A stretch of DNA of 64,000 nucleotides from an uncultured Hydrogenophaga sp. (GCF_958439165.1 NZ_OY288129.1:62001-126000); one strand, 5' to 3'; shown: positions 18,101 to 26,380, numbered from the stretch's first letter. The notes: generated from the sequence alone by a model not told the origin. Translations and numbers: made by a program.

Positions 18101-19367
18101 GCTTCTGCACCCATTGGCGCACGCCGACCGGGAGCGGCAGGCGCTCGGCCAGCGCCGCCACGGCCGCCAGTTCGATGCCGCTGGCCGACAGTTCGGTATG
18201 GCCGGTCAGCGTGCTGCCGCGGGCCAGCGGCCCGGCGGGCAGCCGGGCCAGGCTGAACTGCCCGCCCGTCCAGGCCACGTCTTCGCGGGTGAGGAAGCGC
18301 AGGTCGTCGGTGGCCACGCGCCAGCCCGGGCCAGACCATTGCGCCTGCAGCCGGCCCGTGATGTAGGTCAGGGCCAGCGGCGGCAGCTCGGGTCCCAGGC
18401 GGACGTCGACCGAGCGCAGGTCGACATCGGCCTGCAGACCGCTGAACCGGCCGTCATCGACGTCGGCCCACAGCTGCAGCTGTCCGCGGCCGCCCCGCAC
18501 GACCAGGCCCGGCAGGGCGGGCAGGTCGGTCGGCAGGTAGGCCTGCAGCCGCTGCACGTCCACACGCGGCAGGGATGCATGCAGCTGGCCGCTCCAGCGC
18601 GCCCAGGGCATGTCGTCCGCCTGGCGTCCGGTGGTCAGCAGCGGCTCGCGCAGCTGACCCTGCAGGGTGAAACGGTCGCCCCAGTCGGCGGGCGGCGTGG
18701 CGTCCAGGCGCCAGCGGTGCTCCCGGGCACCGTTGCGAACCACCAGATCGACGGCCGACAGCGCCAGGGGCGGCGCAGCCCGAAGCTCGTCGGTCCAGCG
18801 CAGCGTGCCGCCGCGCACCGCGAATTCGGTCTGGTCGAAAAACCAGTCGGCGCCACCGCCGCCGCGGGACGGACCGCCCAGAGCGAGTCCGGCCACCTCG
18901 AACTCGCCGTCCGGGGTGCGGCGCACATCCAGCACCGGCGCGTCGATCACGATCTGCTCGAACCCCAGGCGCCAGAGCGAACGCACCGAGACCGACGCCT
19001 GAACCCGCGGCAACTCCAGCGCGGGGCGGCCCTGCGCATCGAGCAGACGCACGCCGGAGAGCTCGAACGCCGGCATGAACGGGGGCAGGCTGAAGGGGGT
19101 GTCGGGTCGGTTGGTCGCCCGGATGTCGCCGATGGTCACCGGAACCCCCAGCGCGTCGCTGGCCCACCGCTGCAACTCGGGACGCCAGCTATCGATTCGC
19201 GGCACAATGACCGCGTGAAGGGCCACCCAGGTCAGCAGGCCGAGACCCCAGAGCGCCACCACCAGCCAGAGCAGCCACCGGGTCGTGCGGGCCCACAGCC
19301 GCAGCCCCCGGGAGGCGGGTGCATCCGAAGAGAAGACCGCACCGGGCGCCTGGCTACTGTGATTCAT
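15141..19367 (-). CDS. yhdP: YhdP family AsmA-like protein (DUF3971), phospholipid transport
   Basis: 1408 aa. One N-terminal TM helix (WLLWLVVALWGLGLLTWVAL, about 32-52), then a very long repetitive beta-rich periplasmic body with AsmA-like C-terminus (VFSQGFAFDFFRGQGQI ... LQMKGVNAAVFMEGSADLV). The size matches the TIGR02099/YhdP family (about 1250-1400 aa), bridge-like proteins that help move phospholipids to the outer membrane in E. coli. The tail is Ala/Pro/Ser-rich. ATG 19367 is used; an in-frame GTG lies at 19373. It is divergent from glnE with only 14 nt between start codons. Confidence 0.9.
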   Translation of the reverse strand: MNHSSQAPGAVFSSDAPASRGLRLWARTTRWLLWLVVALWGLGLLTWVALHAVIVPRIDSWRPELQRWASDALGVPVTIGDIRATNRPDTPFSLPPFMPAFELSGVRLLDAQGRPALELPRVQASVSVRSLWRLGFEQIVIDAPVLDVRRTPDGEFEVAGLALGGPSRGGGGADWFFDQTEFAVRGGTLRWTDELRAAPPLALSAVDLVVRNGAREHRWRLDATPPADWGDRFTLQGQLREPLLTTGRQADDMPWARWSGQLHASLPRVDVQRLQAYLPTDLPALPGLVVRGGRGQLQLWADVDDGRFSGLQADVDLRSVDVRLGPELPPLALTYITGRLQAQWSGPGWRVATDDLRFLTREDVAWTGGQFSLARLPAGPLARGSTLTGHTELSASGIELAAVAALAERLPLPVGVRQWVQKLQPAGRVQNLQARWDGPDLAGLKASGQVQGLSLAGDAAPNPGGAETTGAADAADAASPSIGRPGIEGATISFDLQRDRGSARLSVQDGALWLPGVFEEARLPLSRLDAQTRWRIDGERIEVDLDEVQVANPDARGQIKARWTTTPGARGQARFPGVLDLTATLEQADLTRVHRYLPLTVGAEARRYVRESVRAGTGSAVTFRVQGDVDRLPSDARSGTFRIAARLQGLDMDYLPAFLQDAGPPAWPGLRRMSGDLVLDRLSLRIDQITGSVQDAPGVQLQRGRLAIDRLSRNGVLTAQADVQGPAPAQLGFVQRSPLGGLMQGALDGARITGTAQTRFQLSVPLDNAGATRVQGQVKLAGNDLQISPALPPLARLRGQLDFTETGFNVPTAQARLLGGDVSFSGGLRPDAQGGSRMALRGQGTLTAEALRGAGLGPLSKLAQSASGSLSYTAQVGLRGGAPELQFSSNLQGLALALPAPLAKVAESSWPLRVDLAVTEVAGASGPEAGRALADRLALRWTSPAGPVLDARIERQREGAGWTLRRGVLAAGTTAGEPGVLPEQGVLVRLHTPQIDLDVWQAALGGIWPVTTETREPASADAGAWLPDRLELRTERLRVGGRDFQRLQVDASRDSTLWRAVVQSEEVAGRIDYRPGTSRNPGQVTARLSRLILAREARSEVERLLDQPNSVPALDLSIEDLRWGSRSLGRIELQAVNRGAPLRQPEWRLTRLNATVPEARLTATGNWVPLGNAPGAGQGAGQRRTAIAFQLAVDDAGRLLDRMGREGTVRGGQGRLDGNVGWIGSPLSPDLSTLSGLMSVDIERGQFLQIEPGAGRLLGVLSLQSLPRRLVLDFRDVFSQGFAFDFFRGQGQIEQGVLSTRNLQMKGVNAAVFMEGSADLVRETQDLQVFVVPEINAGAASLLAATVNPVVGIGTLLAQLVLRQPLRSATTQEFRVTGSWADPQVQKVDRSAAAPASAPASAPVNPLQ

Positions 19368-19381
19368 GTCCACTGCAAATT

Positions 19382-22171
19382 ATGACGGCCCGTCAGCTCC
19401 CCGGTTCCTCTCTTGACATCGCCGCACTGTCAGCGGCTGTAACGCCCGGCGCCTCCGGCTGCGATGCCGCGCACAGCCGGTTCGTGCAGCGGGTGCGGCG
19501 CCGCTACCCCTCGGAGCTCGGCTGCCTGCCGCCGGGCATGCCTCGCCGGGCCGACATGGAAGCAGCACTCCAGGCCCTGGCCCGACTCGGCCACCCCCGC
19601 ACCAGCGCCCTGCGGGTGCTGCGCCAGCTGGTGCTGGAACGGCTGGCGGTGATGGACTGCGAGCAGACCGCCTCCCTGGGCGACGTGACGCTGGCGGTCA
19701 CCGAGCTGGCCGAGCTGGCACTGGACGAAGCCTGCGAACTGGCTTTCGCCGACCTGGACGCACTGCACGGCGCTCCGCTCATGGACGGCGGCCGCCGCGC
19801 CCAGCTCTGGGTCATCGGCATGGGCAAGCTCGGGGCACGCGAGCTCAATGTCTCCAGCGACATCGACCTGATCTACGTCTACGAACAGGACGGAGAAACC
19901 GCCGGCAATGCCGAGGGGCGCCAGCGGATCAGCCACCACGAGTATTTCGGCAAGGCCGTCCGCCACATCTACAACACCGTGGGCGACACCACCGAGCACG
20001 GTCAGGTGTTCCGGGTCGATCTGGCGCTGCGGCCCAACGGCAACTCCGGGCCGAGCGCCGTCTCGCTGGGCGCACTGGAGGAGTACTTCATGGTCCAGGG
20101 CCGGGAGTGGGAACGCTTTGCCTGGCTCAAGAGCCGGGTGATCGCACCGCGCCAGGCCATTGCCTGCGGCAGTGCCCAGGCCCTGCGCGGGGTGGTGCTG
20201 CCGTTCGTGTTCCGCCGCTACCTGGACTACGGCGTGTTCGAGGCGCTGCGCGCACTGCACCGGCAGATCCGCGATCACGCGGCCAAGCGGGCGGCGGGCC
20301 ATCCCGGGCGGGCGAACGACGTCAAACTGTCCCGCGGCGGGATCCGCGAGATCGAGTTCACCGTCCAGCTGCTGCAGGTGGTGCGCGGCGGCCAGTTCCC
20401 TGAACTGCGCACCCGGCCCACGCTCGATGCGCTGCAGCGCGTGGCCAAGGCGGGCCTGATGCCGGCCACCACGGCACAGGCGCTGTCGGAGGCCTACACC
20501 TTCCTGCGCCGGGTGGAGCACCGCATCCAGTACCTGGACGACCAGCAGACCCATGTGCTGCCCACCCGCGACGACGACCTCGCCTGGCTGGCCACCAGCA
20601 TGGGCTACCCCACGGTCGCCGGCTTCCTGCATGCGCTGGACGCCCACCGCGAGGTGGTGGCCGAAGAGTTCGACATCCTGCTCGGCGGACCCGCCAAGGG
20701 CCAGTGCCATGGCAAGGGTTGTGCCGGCAACCGGAACGACAACCCGGCTGCGCGCACCGACCTGCAGACCGTGCTCCCCAGCTTGCCGCGCGAGCTGGCC
20801 GAACGGGTGGCGCAGTGGAGCACCCACCCCCGCGTCCTGGCCCTGCGCGAAGACACCCGCAACCGGCTGGTGCGGCTGGTGCAGCGCACCGGCGCCTGGA
20901 TCGACGAAGGGCGGGTGACCGAACAGGCGGCCCTGCGCATGGCCGACTGGATCGAACCCCTGCTGCGGCGCGAAAGTTACCTGGCCCTGCTGCAGGAACG
21001 CCCATCGGTCCACGAGCGTCTGTTGCGCCTGCTGGGCGCGGCGCGCTGGCCGGCGCGCTACCTGCTCCAGCACCCGGGCGTGATCGACGAGCTGGCCAGT
21101 CAGCAGCTGCTGGCCGAACGCTTCGACCCGGCACAGTTCACCGCCGACCTCGAAGACCGCCGGGCATCGCTGCACCGCACCGGCGAGGACGACGAGGAAG
21201 CCCTGCTCAACCTGCTGCGCCGGGCCCACCACGCCGAGGTGTTCCGCACCCTGGCGCGCGACGTGGAAGGCGTGTTGACGGTCGAACAGGTGGCCGACGA
21301 CCTGTCCGCCCTGGCCGACACCATGCTGGCGCTGACCGCCCGCTGGTGCTGGGAGCGCCTGAAGAACCGCCACCGGGAGGAACCGTCAATGGCGGTCATC
21401 GGCTACGGAAAGCTCGGCGGCAAGGAACTGGGTTACGGCAGCGATCTCGACATCGTCTTCGTGTACGACGACCCGCACGAGAACGCGGGCGAGATCTACG
21501 CCGGCTTCGTGCGCAAGATGATCAACTGGATGACGGTCAAGACCGGCGAGGGTGACCTCTACGAGATCGACACCGCCCTGCGCCCCAACGGCAATTCCGG
21601 CCTGCTGGTGACCAGCCTGGAGGCGTATGCCCAATACCAGCAGCAACGCGGCAGCAACGCCGCCTGGACCTGGGAACACCAGGCCATGACGCGCGCCCGC
21701 TGCGTGCTCGGCGGCCCGGCCATGCAACAGCGCTTCGACCAGGTGCGCGAATCGGTGATCACCGCGCCGCGCGAGGCCACCGACCTGGCGCGGGAAATCG
21801 TGAGCATGCGGGCCAAGGTCCGCCTGGCCCACCCGGTGCGCGGCGGCGGATTCGACGTCAAGCACAGCCCGGGCGGCATGGTGGATGTGGAGTTCGTGGT
21901 GCAGTACCTGGTGCTGCTGCATGCTGCCACCCATGCCGATCTGCGGCTCAACACCGGCAACATCCATCTGCTGCGGCGCGCCGAGGCAGCGGGTCTGCTG
22001 CCTGCCGGCATGGGTGCCGCCGCTGCCGATGCCTACCGCGAACTGCGGCAGATCCAGCACCGTGCCCGTCTGGACGAGACCACCACGCAGGTGGACCCGG
22101 CCAGCGCCGAATCCGCCGCCCGTGCCGTGAGCGCGCTGTGGCAACAGGTGCTGGGGCACGTGACCCCATGA
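19382..22171 (+). CDS. glnE: Bifunctional glutamine synthetase adenylyltransferase/deadenylase
   Basis: 929 aa; adds or removes AMP on glutamine synthetase in response to PII. Two nucleotidyltransferase halves are visible: VIGMGKLGARELNVSSDIDL (about 144-163, deadenylylase side) and VIGYGKLGGKELGYGSDLDI (about 670-690, adenylyltransferase side), each followed by LRPNGNSG and a helical domain with EIEF or DVEF. The length is normal (about 930-950). ATG 19382 has no clear Shine-Dalgarno; an upstream in-frame GTG at 19319 would run antisense over the yhdP start. The stop overlaps the next gene start (ATGA). Confidence 0.94.
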   Translation: MTARQLPGSSLDIAALSAAVTPGASGCDAAHSRFVQRVRRRYPSELGCLPPGMPRRADMEAALQALARLGHPRTSALRVLRQLVLERLAVMDCEQTASLGDVTLAVTELAELALDEACELAFADLDALHGAPLMDGGRRAQLWVIGMGKLGARELNVSSDIDLIYVYEQDGETAGNAEGRQRISHHEYFGKAVRHIYNTVGDTTEHGQVFRVDLALRPNGNSGPSAVSLGALEEYFMVQGREWERFAWLKSRVIAPRQAIACGSAQALRGVVLPFVFRRYLDYGVFEALRALHRQIRDHAAKRAAGHPGRANDVKLSRGGIREIEFTVQLLQVVRGGQFPELRTRPTLDALQRVAKAGLMPATTAQALSEAYTFLRRVEHRIQYLDDQQTHVLPTRDDDLAWLATSMGYPTVAGFLHALDAHREVVAEEFDILLGGPAKGQCHGKGCAGNRNDNPAARTDLQTVLPSLPRELAERVAQWSTHPRVLALREDTRNRLVRLVQRTGAWIDEGRVTEQAALRMADWIEPLLRRESYLALLQERPSVHERLLRLLGAARWPARYLLQHPGVIDELASQQLLAERFDPAQFTADLEDRRASLHRTGEDDEEALLNLLRRAHHAEVFRTLARDVEGVLTVEQVADDLSALADTMLALTARWCWERLKNRHREEPSMAVIGYGKLGGKELGYGSDLDIVFVYDDPHENAGEIYAGFVRKMINWMTVKTGEGDLYEIDTALRPNGNSGLLVTSLEAYAQYQQQRGSNAAWTWEHQAMTRARCVLGGPAMQQRFDQVRESVITAPREATDLAREIVSMRAKVRLAHPVRGGGFDVKHSPGGMVDVEFVVQYLVLLHAATHADLRLNTGNIHLLRRAEAAGLLPAGMGAAAADAYRELRQIQHRARLDETTTQVDPASAESAARAVSALWQQVLGHVTP

Positions 22172-22794
22172 AGGCTTCTCGCGGCTGGCTGCTGCTGTGC
22201 GCCGTGCACGGGGTGGCCAGCATGCTGCTGTGGTGGGCCCGCGAGCCGGCGCTGGCCGCACTCACCTGGCAGGCCGACGCCTGGGACCGCCACCCCTGGA
22301 CGCTCTGGACCAGTGCCTGGGTGCATGCCTCCACGCCGGAGCTGATCACGCATCAGGTCGGACTGGGCATGCTCGCCCTGCTCGCCTGGGTGCTGCGGCC
22401 TCCGCGTGCGGCCACCGCAGCCTGGCTGCTGTGCTGGCCACTGGTGCCGCTGTGCCTGCCCTTGTGGCCGCATGTGGACCATGCCAGCGGCCTCTCCGGC
22501 GTGCTGCACGCCGGCGCTCTGATCATGGCGGTGATGCTGCTGACCCGCCGCATTGCGGTACCCAAGGCGCGCCGCTGGGGCGCCCTGCTGCTGCTGGCCA
22601 TGCTGGTGAAGCTGGCCCTGGAGCGCCCCTGGCTCTATCCGGTGGTCTGGGACCCGGGCAATGAAACCTCGGTGGTCCAGGCCGCCCACCTGGTGGGAGC
22701 CGCCTGGGGCCTCCTGCTGGGGACGCTGGCCAGCCTCAGCTGGCGGTGGCCGGCGAGCCGGCGGGTACCGCCAGCGACTTCCGGAACCGGTTGA
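22168..22794 (+). CDS. Rhombosortase-like rhomboid-family intramembrane serine protease
   Basis: 208 aa, about six hydrophobic helices. The motif HASGLSGVLHA carries the presumed nucleophile Ser110 and AAHLVGAAWG the catalytic His174; WVHASTPELITHQ near 51-63 fits the N-terminal part of the family. Rhombosortases cleave proteins bearing a C-terminal GlyGly-CTERM signal. The ATG overlaps the glnE stop, so it is co-translated. Its 3' end overlaps the convergent ferritin-like gene by 59 nt. No GlyGly-CTERM protein is present in the window, so the substrate lies elsewhere. A plain rhomboid-like protease is the alternative. Confidence 0.75.
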   Translation: MKASRGWLLLCAVHGVASMLLWWAREPALAALTWQADAWDRHPWTLWTSAWVHASTPELITHQVGLGMLALLAWVLRPPRAATAAWLLCWPLVPLCLPLWPHVDHASGLSGVLHAGALIMAVMLLTRRIAVPKARRWGALLLLAMLVKLALERPWLYPVVWDPGNETSVVQAAHLVGAAWGLLLGTLASLSWRWPASRRVPPATSGTG

Positions 22795-23593
22795 GCTCCT
22801 GCACCGTCTTGAAGCTGCTGTCCATCAGCAGGCTCATGTTGTGCAGGATGCGCTCGACCACCTTGTTTTCCCAGACCGCGTCGAAATCGATCTGCTTGTC
22901 CAGCCAGTGCTCCAGCCACTCCGGGTCGGGCAGGCGGCTCTGGATGGTGTCGTTGGGGAACAGCGCCTTGTTGACGTGCAGGTTGGTCGGGTGCAGCGCC
23001 TGCGCGGTACGGCGGGCGCTGGCCATGAGCACGCCCACCTTGGCGAACGAGGAACGGGCTTCGTCACCGAACTTGGCAATGGCCCGCTTCATGTAGCGCA
23101 GGTAAGCGCCACCGTGGCGGGCCTCGTCCTGGCTGAGGGTCTGGTAGATGTGCTTGATCACCGGCTCGGTGTGCCATTCGCTGGCACGGCGGTACCAGTG
23201 GTTCAGCCGGATCTCGCCGCAGAAGTGCAGCATGAGCGTCTCCAGCGCCGGGGCCGGGTCGAACTCGAAGCGGATCTGGTGGAGCTCTTCCTCGGTCGGC
23301 ACCAGCTCCGGGCGGAATCGGCGCAGGTACTCCATCAGCACGAGCGAGTGCTTCTGCTCCTCGAAGAACCAGATCGACATGAAGGCCGAGAAGTCGGAGT
23401 CGTCGCGGTTGTCGCGCAGGAACATCTCGGTGGCCGGCAGTGCCGCCCACTCGGTGATGGCGTTCATCTTGATGGTCTGCGCCTGTTCATCGGTGAGCAG
23501 GCTGGCGTCGAACCGGTCCCAGGGGATGTCCTTGTCCATGTCCCAGCGGACCGATTCGAGTTGTTTGAAGAGTTCGGGGTAGAGCATGTTCAT
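22736..23593 (-). CDS. Ferritin-like di-iron protein (acyl-ACP-desaturase/oxygenase-like)
   Basis: 285 aa, all-helical. Two iron-binding motifs of the ferritin-like superfamily are visible: FFEEQKHSLVLMEYL and, in the second helix pair, SQDEARHGGAYLRYM, with additional Glu in AITEWAALPATEMF and FCGEIRLNHWY. Such proteins are di-iron oxygenases, desaturases or storage proteins. It lies on the same strand just after the photolyase (47-nt gap), so it probably belongs to the LitR-DUF2256-photolyase unit, suggesting an oxygen-dependent reaction in photo-stress. The function is not established. Confidence 0.78.
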   Translation of the reverse strand: MNMLYPELFKQLESVRWDMDKDIPWDRFDASLLTDEQAQTIKMNAITEWAALPATEMFLRDNRDDSDFSAFMSIWFFEEQKHSLVLMEYLRRFRPELVPTEEELHQIRFEFDPAPALETLMLHFCGEIRLNHWYRRASEWHTEPVIKHIYQTLSQDEARHGGAYLRYMKRAIAKFGDEARSSFAKVGVLMASARRTAQALHPTNLHVNKALFPNDTIQSRLPDPEWLEHWLDKQIDFDAVWENKVVERILHNMSLLMDSSFKTVQELNRFRKSLAVPAGSPATAS

Positions 23594-23640
23594 CCTTCGA
23601 AAGCCGCCTCAATTTTAGGCGTTTGCCTGTGTCAACGGGC

Positions 23641-25206
23641 TTAAAGCGTGTCCAGGTGGTCCAGCAGGTACGCGGCGTGCGTCCGGATGGATGCGCGGGT
23701 GGGCTCGTCGAGCTTCTGCAGGTTCTTCACCATGAGGGCCGTGCGAGGGCTGGCGGCCAGTTCGGTTTCGTGGCTGTCCAGAAAGTTCCAGTACAGCGTG
23801 GTGACCGGGCAGGCACCCTCGCCGCTGCGCCGGGAAGGCTCGTAAGCGCAACCTTTGCAGTAGTTGCTCATGCGGTCGATGTACTGACCGCTGGCCACGT
23901 AGGGCTTGCTGGTGAACCGCCCGCCGTTGGCAAACAGCGCCATGCCCGCCACGTTGGGCAGCTCCACCCACTCGATGGCGTCCACATAGACCGCGAGATA
24001 CCAGTCGGACACCTGCTGCGGCGACAGTTCGGCCAGCAGGGCGAACTGCCCGGTGACCATGAGCCGCTGGATGTGGTGGGCGTAACCGTGCTGGAGCGTC
24101 TGGCCGATGGTGTCGCGCATGCAGGCCATGCGGGTGTTGCCGGTCCAGTACCAGGCGGGCAGCTGCCGCTGGTGGTCGTAGTGGTTGGCCTCGCGCAGGC
24201 CGGGCATGTCCAGCCAGTAGACGCCACGGATGAATTCGCGCCAGCCCAGGATCTGGCGGATGAAACCCTCCACAGCGGCCAGCGGCAGGCCGCGCTCGCG
24301 CCAGGCAGTCTCTGCGGCAGCGATCACTTCGCGCGGGTCGATCAGGTGCAGGTTCAGTGCCACCGACAGCAGCGAATGCCAGCCGAACGGGGTGTCGGTC
24401 CACATGGCGTCCTGGTAAGCGCCGAAGGCGATCAGGCGGTCGTCGATGAAACGCTGCAGCGCCTGGCGGGCCTGGTCGGGTGTGACCGGCCAGCCGAATT
24501 CGGCCAGCGAGCCAGGATGATCGGGAAACTGGCGCTGCACCAGGTCCAGCACCTCGCGGGTGATGGCGTCGGGCTCGAAACGGGCCGGTTCGGGTATCCA
24601 GCCCGGGCCTGCCTTGGGGAAGCTCTTGCGGTTGTCGGCATCGAAGTTCCACTGGCCGCCCACGGGCTCCTTGCCCTCCATCAGCACGCCGTGTTCGCGC
24701 CGCATCTCGCGGTAGAAGAACTCCATGCGCCATTCCTTGCGGCCTTGGGCCCAGCGCGCAAATCGCTCGCGGCTGCACAGGAAATGGGTGTCTGAGTGCC
24801 ATTGCAGCGGCACGCCGGCAGCGCGGGCGGCGGCCTCGATGCCCTGTTGCAGCCGCCATTCGCCGGCCTCGCACACCTGCAGGCTGGCGGGGCTGCTGGC
24901 CTGCAGTTTGGCCAGCAGCCGATCGGTGAGGCCCGGCCGGTCGGCATGGGACGGATCGTCCAGCTCGATGTAGGTCAGGGGCCAGCCACGGGCCTGCAGC
25001 TCCGCGCGGAAGTGGCGCATGGCCGACAGGAACAGCGCGATGCGGGCCGGGTGGCTCCAGACCGCCGTGGCCTCGCCCGGCGCCTCGATCATGACCACCC
25101 GGTCCTGCGCCGGGTCGAAACCGGCCAGGGCGGGGTTGTCCAGCCAGAGCTGGTCGCCCAGCACCAGCACCAGACGGCGCAGCGGCGGGGTAGGGGTCGG
25201 GCTCAT
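23641..25206 (-). CDS. phrB: FeS-type cryptochrome/photolyase (PhrB, FeS-BCP family)
   Basis: 521 aa; light-driven repair of (6-4) photoproducts is known for the family. N-terminal Rossmann antenna domain (LVLVLGDQLWLDNPAL, about 11-130); helical FAD domain (about 200-521) with WYWTGNTRMACMRD and GYAHHIQRLMVTG. Four Cys for the [4Fe-4S] cluster are Cys362, Cys450, Cys453 and Cys466, with the same spacings as in Agrobacterium PhrB. Start ATG 25206 overlaps the DUF2256 stop, so the two are co-translated; a longer upstream frame is not needed. Expected to be under control of the LitR-like regulator encoded upstream. Confidence 0.94.
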   Translation of the reverse strand: MSPTPTPPLRRLVLVLGDQLWLDNPALAGFDPAQDRVVMIEAPGEATAVWSHPARIALFLSAMRHFRAELQARGWPLTYIELDDPSHADRPGLTDRLLAKLQASSPASLQVCEAGEWRLQQGIEAAARAAGVPLQWHSDTHFLCSRERFARWAQGRKEWRMEFFYREMRREHGVLMEGKEPVGGQWNFDADNRKSFPKAGPGWIPEPARFEPDAITREVLDLVQRQFPDHPGSLAEFGWPVTPDQARQALQRFIDDRLIAFGAYQDAMWTDTPFGWHSLLSVALNLHLIDPREVIAAAETAWRERGLPLAAVEGFIRQILGWREFIRGVYWLDMPGLREANHYDHQRQLPAWYWTGNTRMACMRDTIGQTLQHGYAHHIQRLMVTGQFALLAELSPQQVSDWYLAVYVDAIEWVELPNVAGMALFANGGRFTSKPYVASGQYIDRMSNYCKGCAYEPSRRSGEGACPVTTLYWNFLDSHETELAASPRTALMVKNLQKLDEPTRASIRTHAAYLLDHLDTL

Positions 25207-25373
25207 GGCGCCGGGCGGCGGGCCGCGTCCATGCGGCAGCGGTCGCTGCAGTACTTCACCTGTTCCCAGGTGCGCTCCCACTTCTTGCGCCAGGTCATGG
25301 GGCGACCGCAAGCCACGCAGGGCTTGCTGGGAAGACTGGCCTTGTTGCCGCGAAACCCCGATTCGCGGCTCAT
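25203..25373 (-). CDS. DUF2256 small zinc-ribbon-like protein
   Basis: 56 aa. Four Cys in two pairs (PCVACGRPMTWRKKW ... VKYCSDRCRMDAARR) form a likely zinc knuckle; the protein is very basic. DUF2256 proteins are often found beside FeS photolyases. It overlaps both neighbours by ATGA junctions (25370-25373 with the regulator, 25203-25206 with phrB), so the three are one translational unit. A role in cluster delivery, FAD loading or nucleic-acid binding is only inference. Confidence 0.88.
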   Translation of the reverse strand: MSRESGFRGNKASLPSKPCVACGRPMTWRKKWERTWEQVKYCSDRCRMDAARRPAP

Positions 25374-26350
25374 GCGGGCTGCCCGGCTTCGGCCCGCCAG
25401 CGAGAGACCGCCAGGGGAATGTCCTGCAGGCGTCCCAGGGGCCAGAACGCGCGGCTGCCCGCCGACGCACCGGAACGGCCCCGCACCGGCTTGTACAAAG
25501 CCGGACAGGCGCCGCCGGCCCAGATCTCGACGGCGGGAGGCAACAGCTCCCGCAGCTGGTCGAGTGCGGCACGCACCTCCCGCGGGTTCTGCGCGGCGGT
25601 GAAGCTCAGGGCCACCACATCGGCCTGGGCAGCCGTCACGGCATTCACCAGATCGGGAATGGGGGTCTGCACGCCCAGCGGCACGGTGTGGCACCCCTCG
25701 AGCACCATGAAGCATTCGGCCATGAGCAGCCCCAGACCGTGCTGCTCGCCCGGCAGGGTGGTCATCAGGACGCGGGGCGGCCGCGCAGGCGGCTGAAGCG
25801 CCACCATCGCGTGGCGCAAGGTACCCTGCACCACCTCTGTATAGAGATGTTCTTCGTGAACCGCCAGCCGCCCCTCCAGCCAGGACTGCCCGACCAGCAC
25901 ATTCATGGGTGAGATGCCTTCGGTGAGGGTGCGGGCCAGCCCTCGCTCATTGATCATGCGTACCAGGGCATGCCGCAGTCCGGCGGCGTCCTGCCGGCGC
26001 AGCAGGTCCAGCCAGGGATGGGCTTCGGTGGCCGCAGCAGGCATTTCTCCGTCCGGCTGCATCTGGCGGGCCGGTTGCGGCGTATTGACGGAGGAGAGGG
26101 CCAGCAGACGCTCCAGCGACAGCGGGACGATCTGTCCAGGTCGGTGTCCTGCATCGATGAGGCGACGGATGTGCCGCAAGCGGGTAAGGTCGTCGTCGGA
26201 GTACCGGCGCTCACCCTGGGCATCGCGCTGAGGCTGCGGAAATCCGTATCGGCGTTCCCAGACCCGCAAGGTGTCCTTGCCCAGGCCGGTGTCGCGCTCG
26301 ACATCGGCAATGGAATGGGGGGAGGTGGGCGGTGGGCTTGTATTTGTCAT
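25370..26350 (-). CDS. litR: LitR/CarH-like B12-binding MerR family light-responsive regulator
   Basis: 326 aa from ATG 26350. MerR HTH (about 12-80): SIADVERDTGLGKDTLRVWE, RRYGF. The C-terminal cobalamin domain carries the hallmark Wx9EH as Trp157...Glu167-His168 (SWLEGRLAVHEEHLYTE) and the lower-ligand motif ExHxxG with His204 (GEQHGLGLLM). In CarH/LitR, adenosylcobalamin makes the tetramer bind DNA in the dark, and light breaks the Co-C bond and releases it. Conservation of these residues suggests a working photoreceptor. The 8-nt later neighbour dyad may be its operator. ATG 26377 would add nine residues. Confidence 0.92.
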   Translation of the reverse strand: MTNTSPPPTSPHSIADVERDTGLGKDTLRVWERRYGFPQPQRDAQGERRYSDDDLTRLRHIRRLIDAGHRPGQIVPLSLERLLALSSVNTPQPARQMQPDGEMPAAATEAHPWLDLLRRQDAAGLRHALVRMINERGLARTLTEGISPMNVLVGQSWLEGRLAVHEEHLYTEVVQGTLRHAMVALQPPARPPRVLMTTLPGEQHGLGLLMAECFMVLEGCHTVPLGVQTPIPDLVNAVTAAQADVVALSFTAAQNPREVRAALDQLRELLPPAVEIWAGGACPALYKPVRGRSGASAGSRAFWPLGRLQDIPLAVSRWRAEAGQPA

Positions 26351-26355
26351 GGACA

Positions 26356-26370
26356 ACCGATCCAATCGGT
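26356..26370. promoter_or_regulatory. Perfect dyad between litR and the GPx gene, candidate LitR operator
   Basis: ACCGAT-CCA-ATCGGT, 6-bp perfect arms with a 3-bp centre, 5 bp before the litR ATG and 22 bp before the GPx ATG. It shares ACCGATC with a second dyad after the GPx gene (27043-27058). The position fits autoregulation and control of the divergent gene. Binding by LitR is inferred. Confidence 0.5.
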
Positions 26371-26380
26371 CGAGCATTAT

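Noticed and set aside
12288..19385. Frames of about 1000 codons on the plus strand (12288-15686, 16395-19385)
   Set aside because: Antisense shadows of the kinase, nit and yhdP; low-complexity Gly/Gln/His-rich translations.
26350..26380. MerR-style promoter TGGACA-N19-CATTAT around the litR dyad
   Set aside because: The -10 would touch the GPx ribosome binding site, leaving no room for a translated leader, so the dyad is kept only as an operator.
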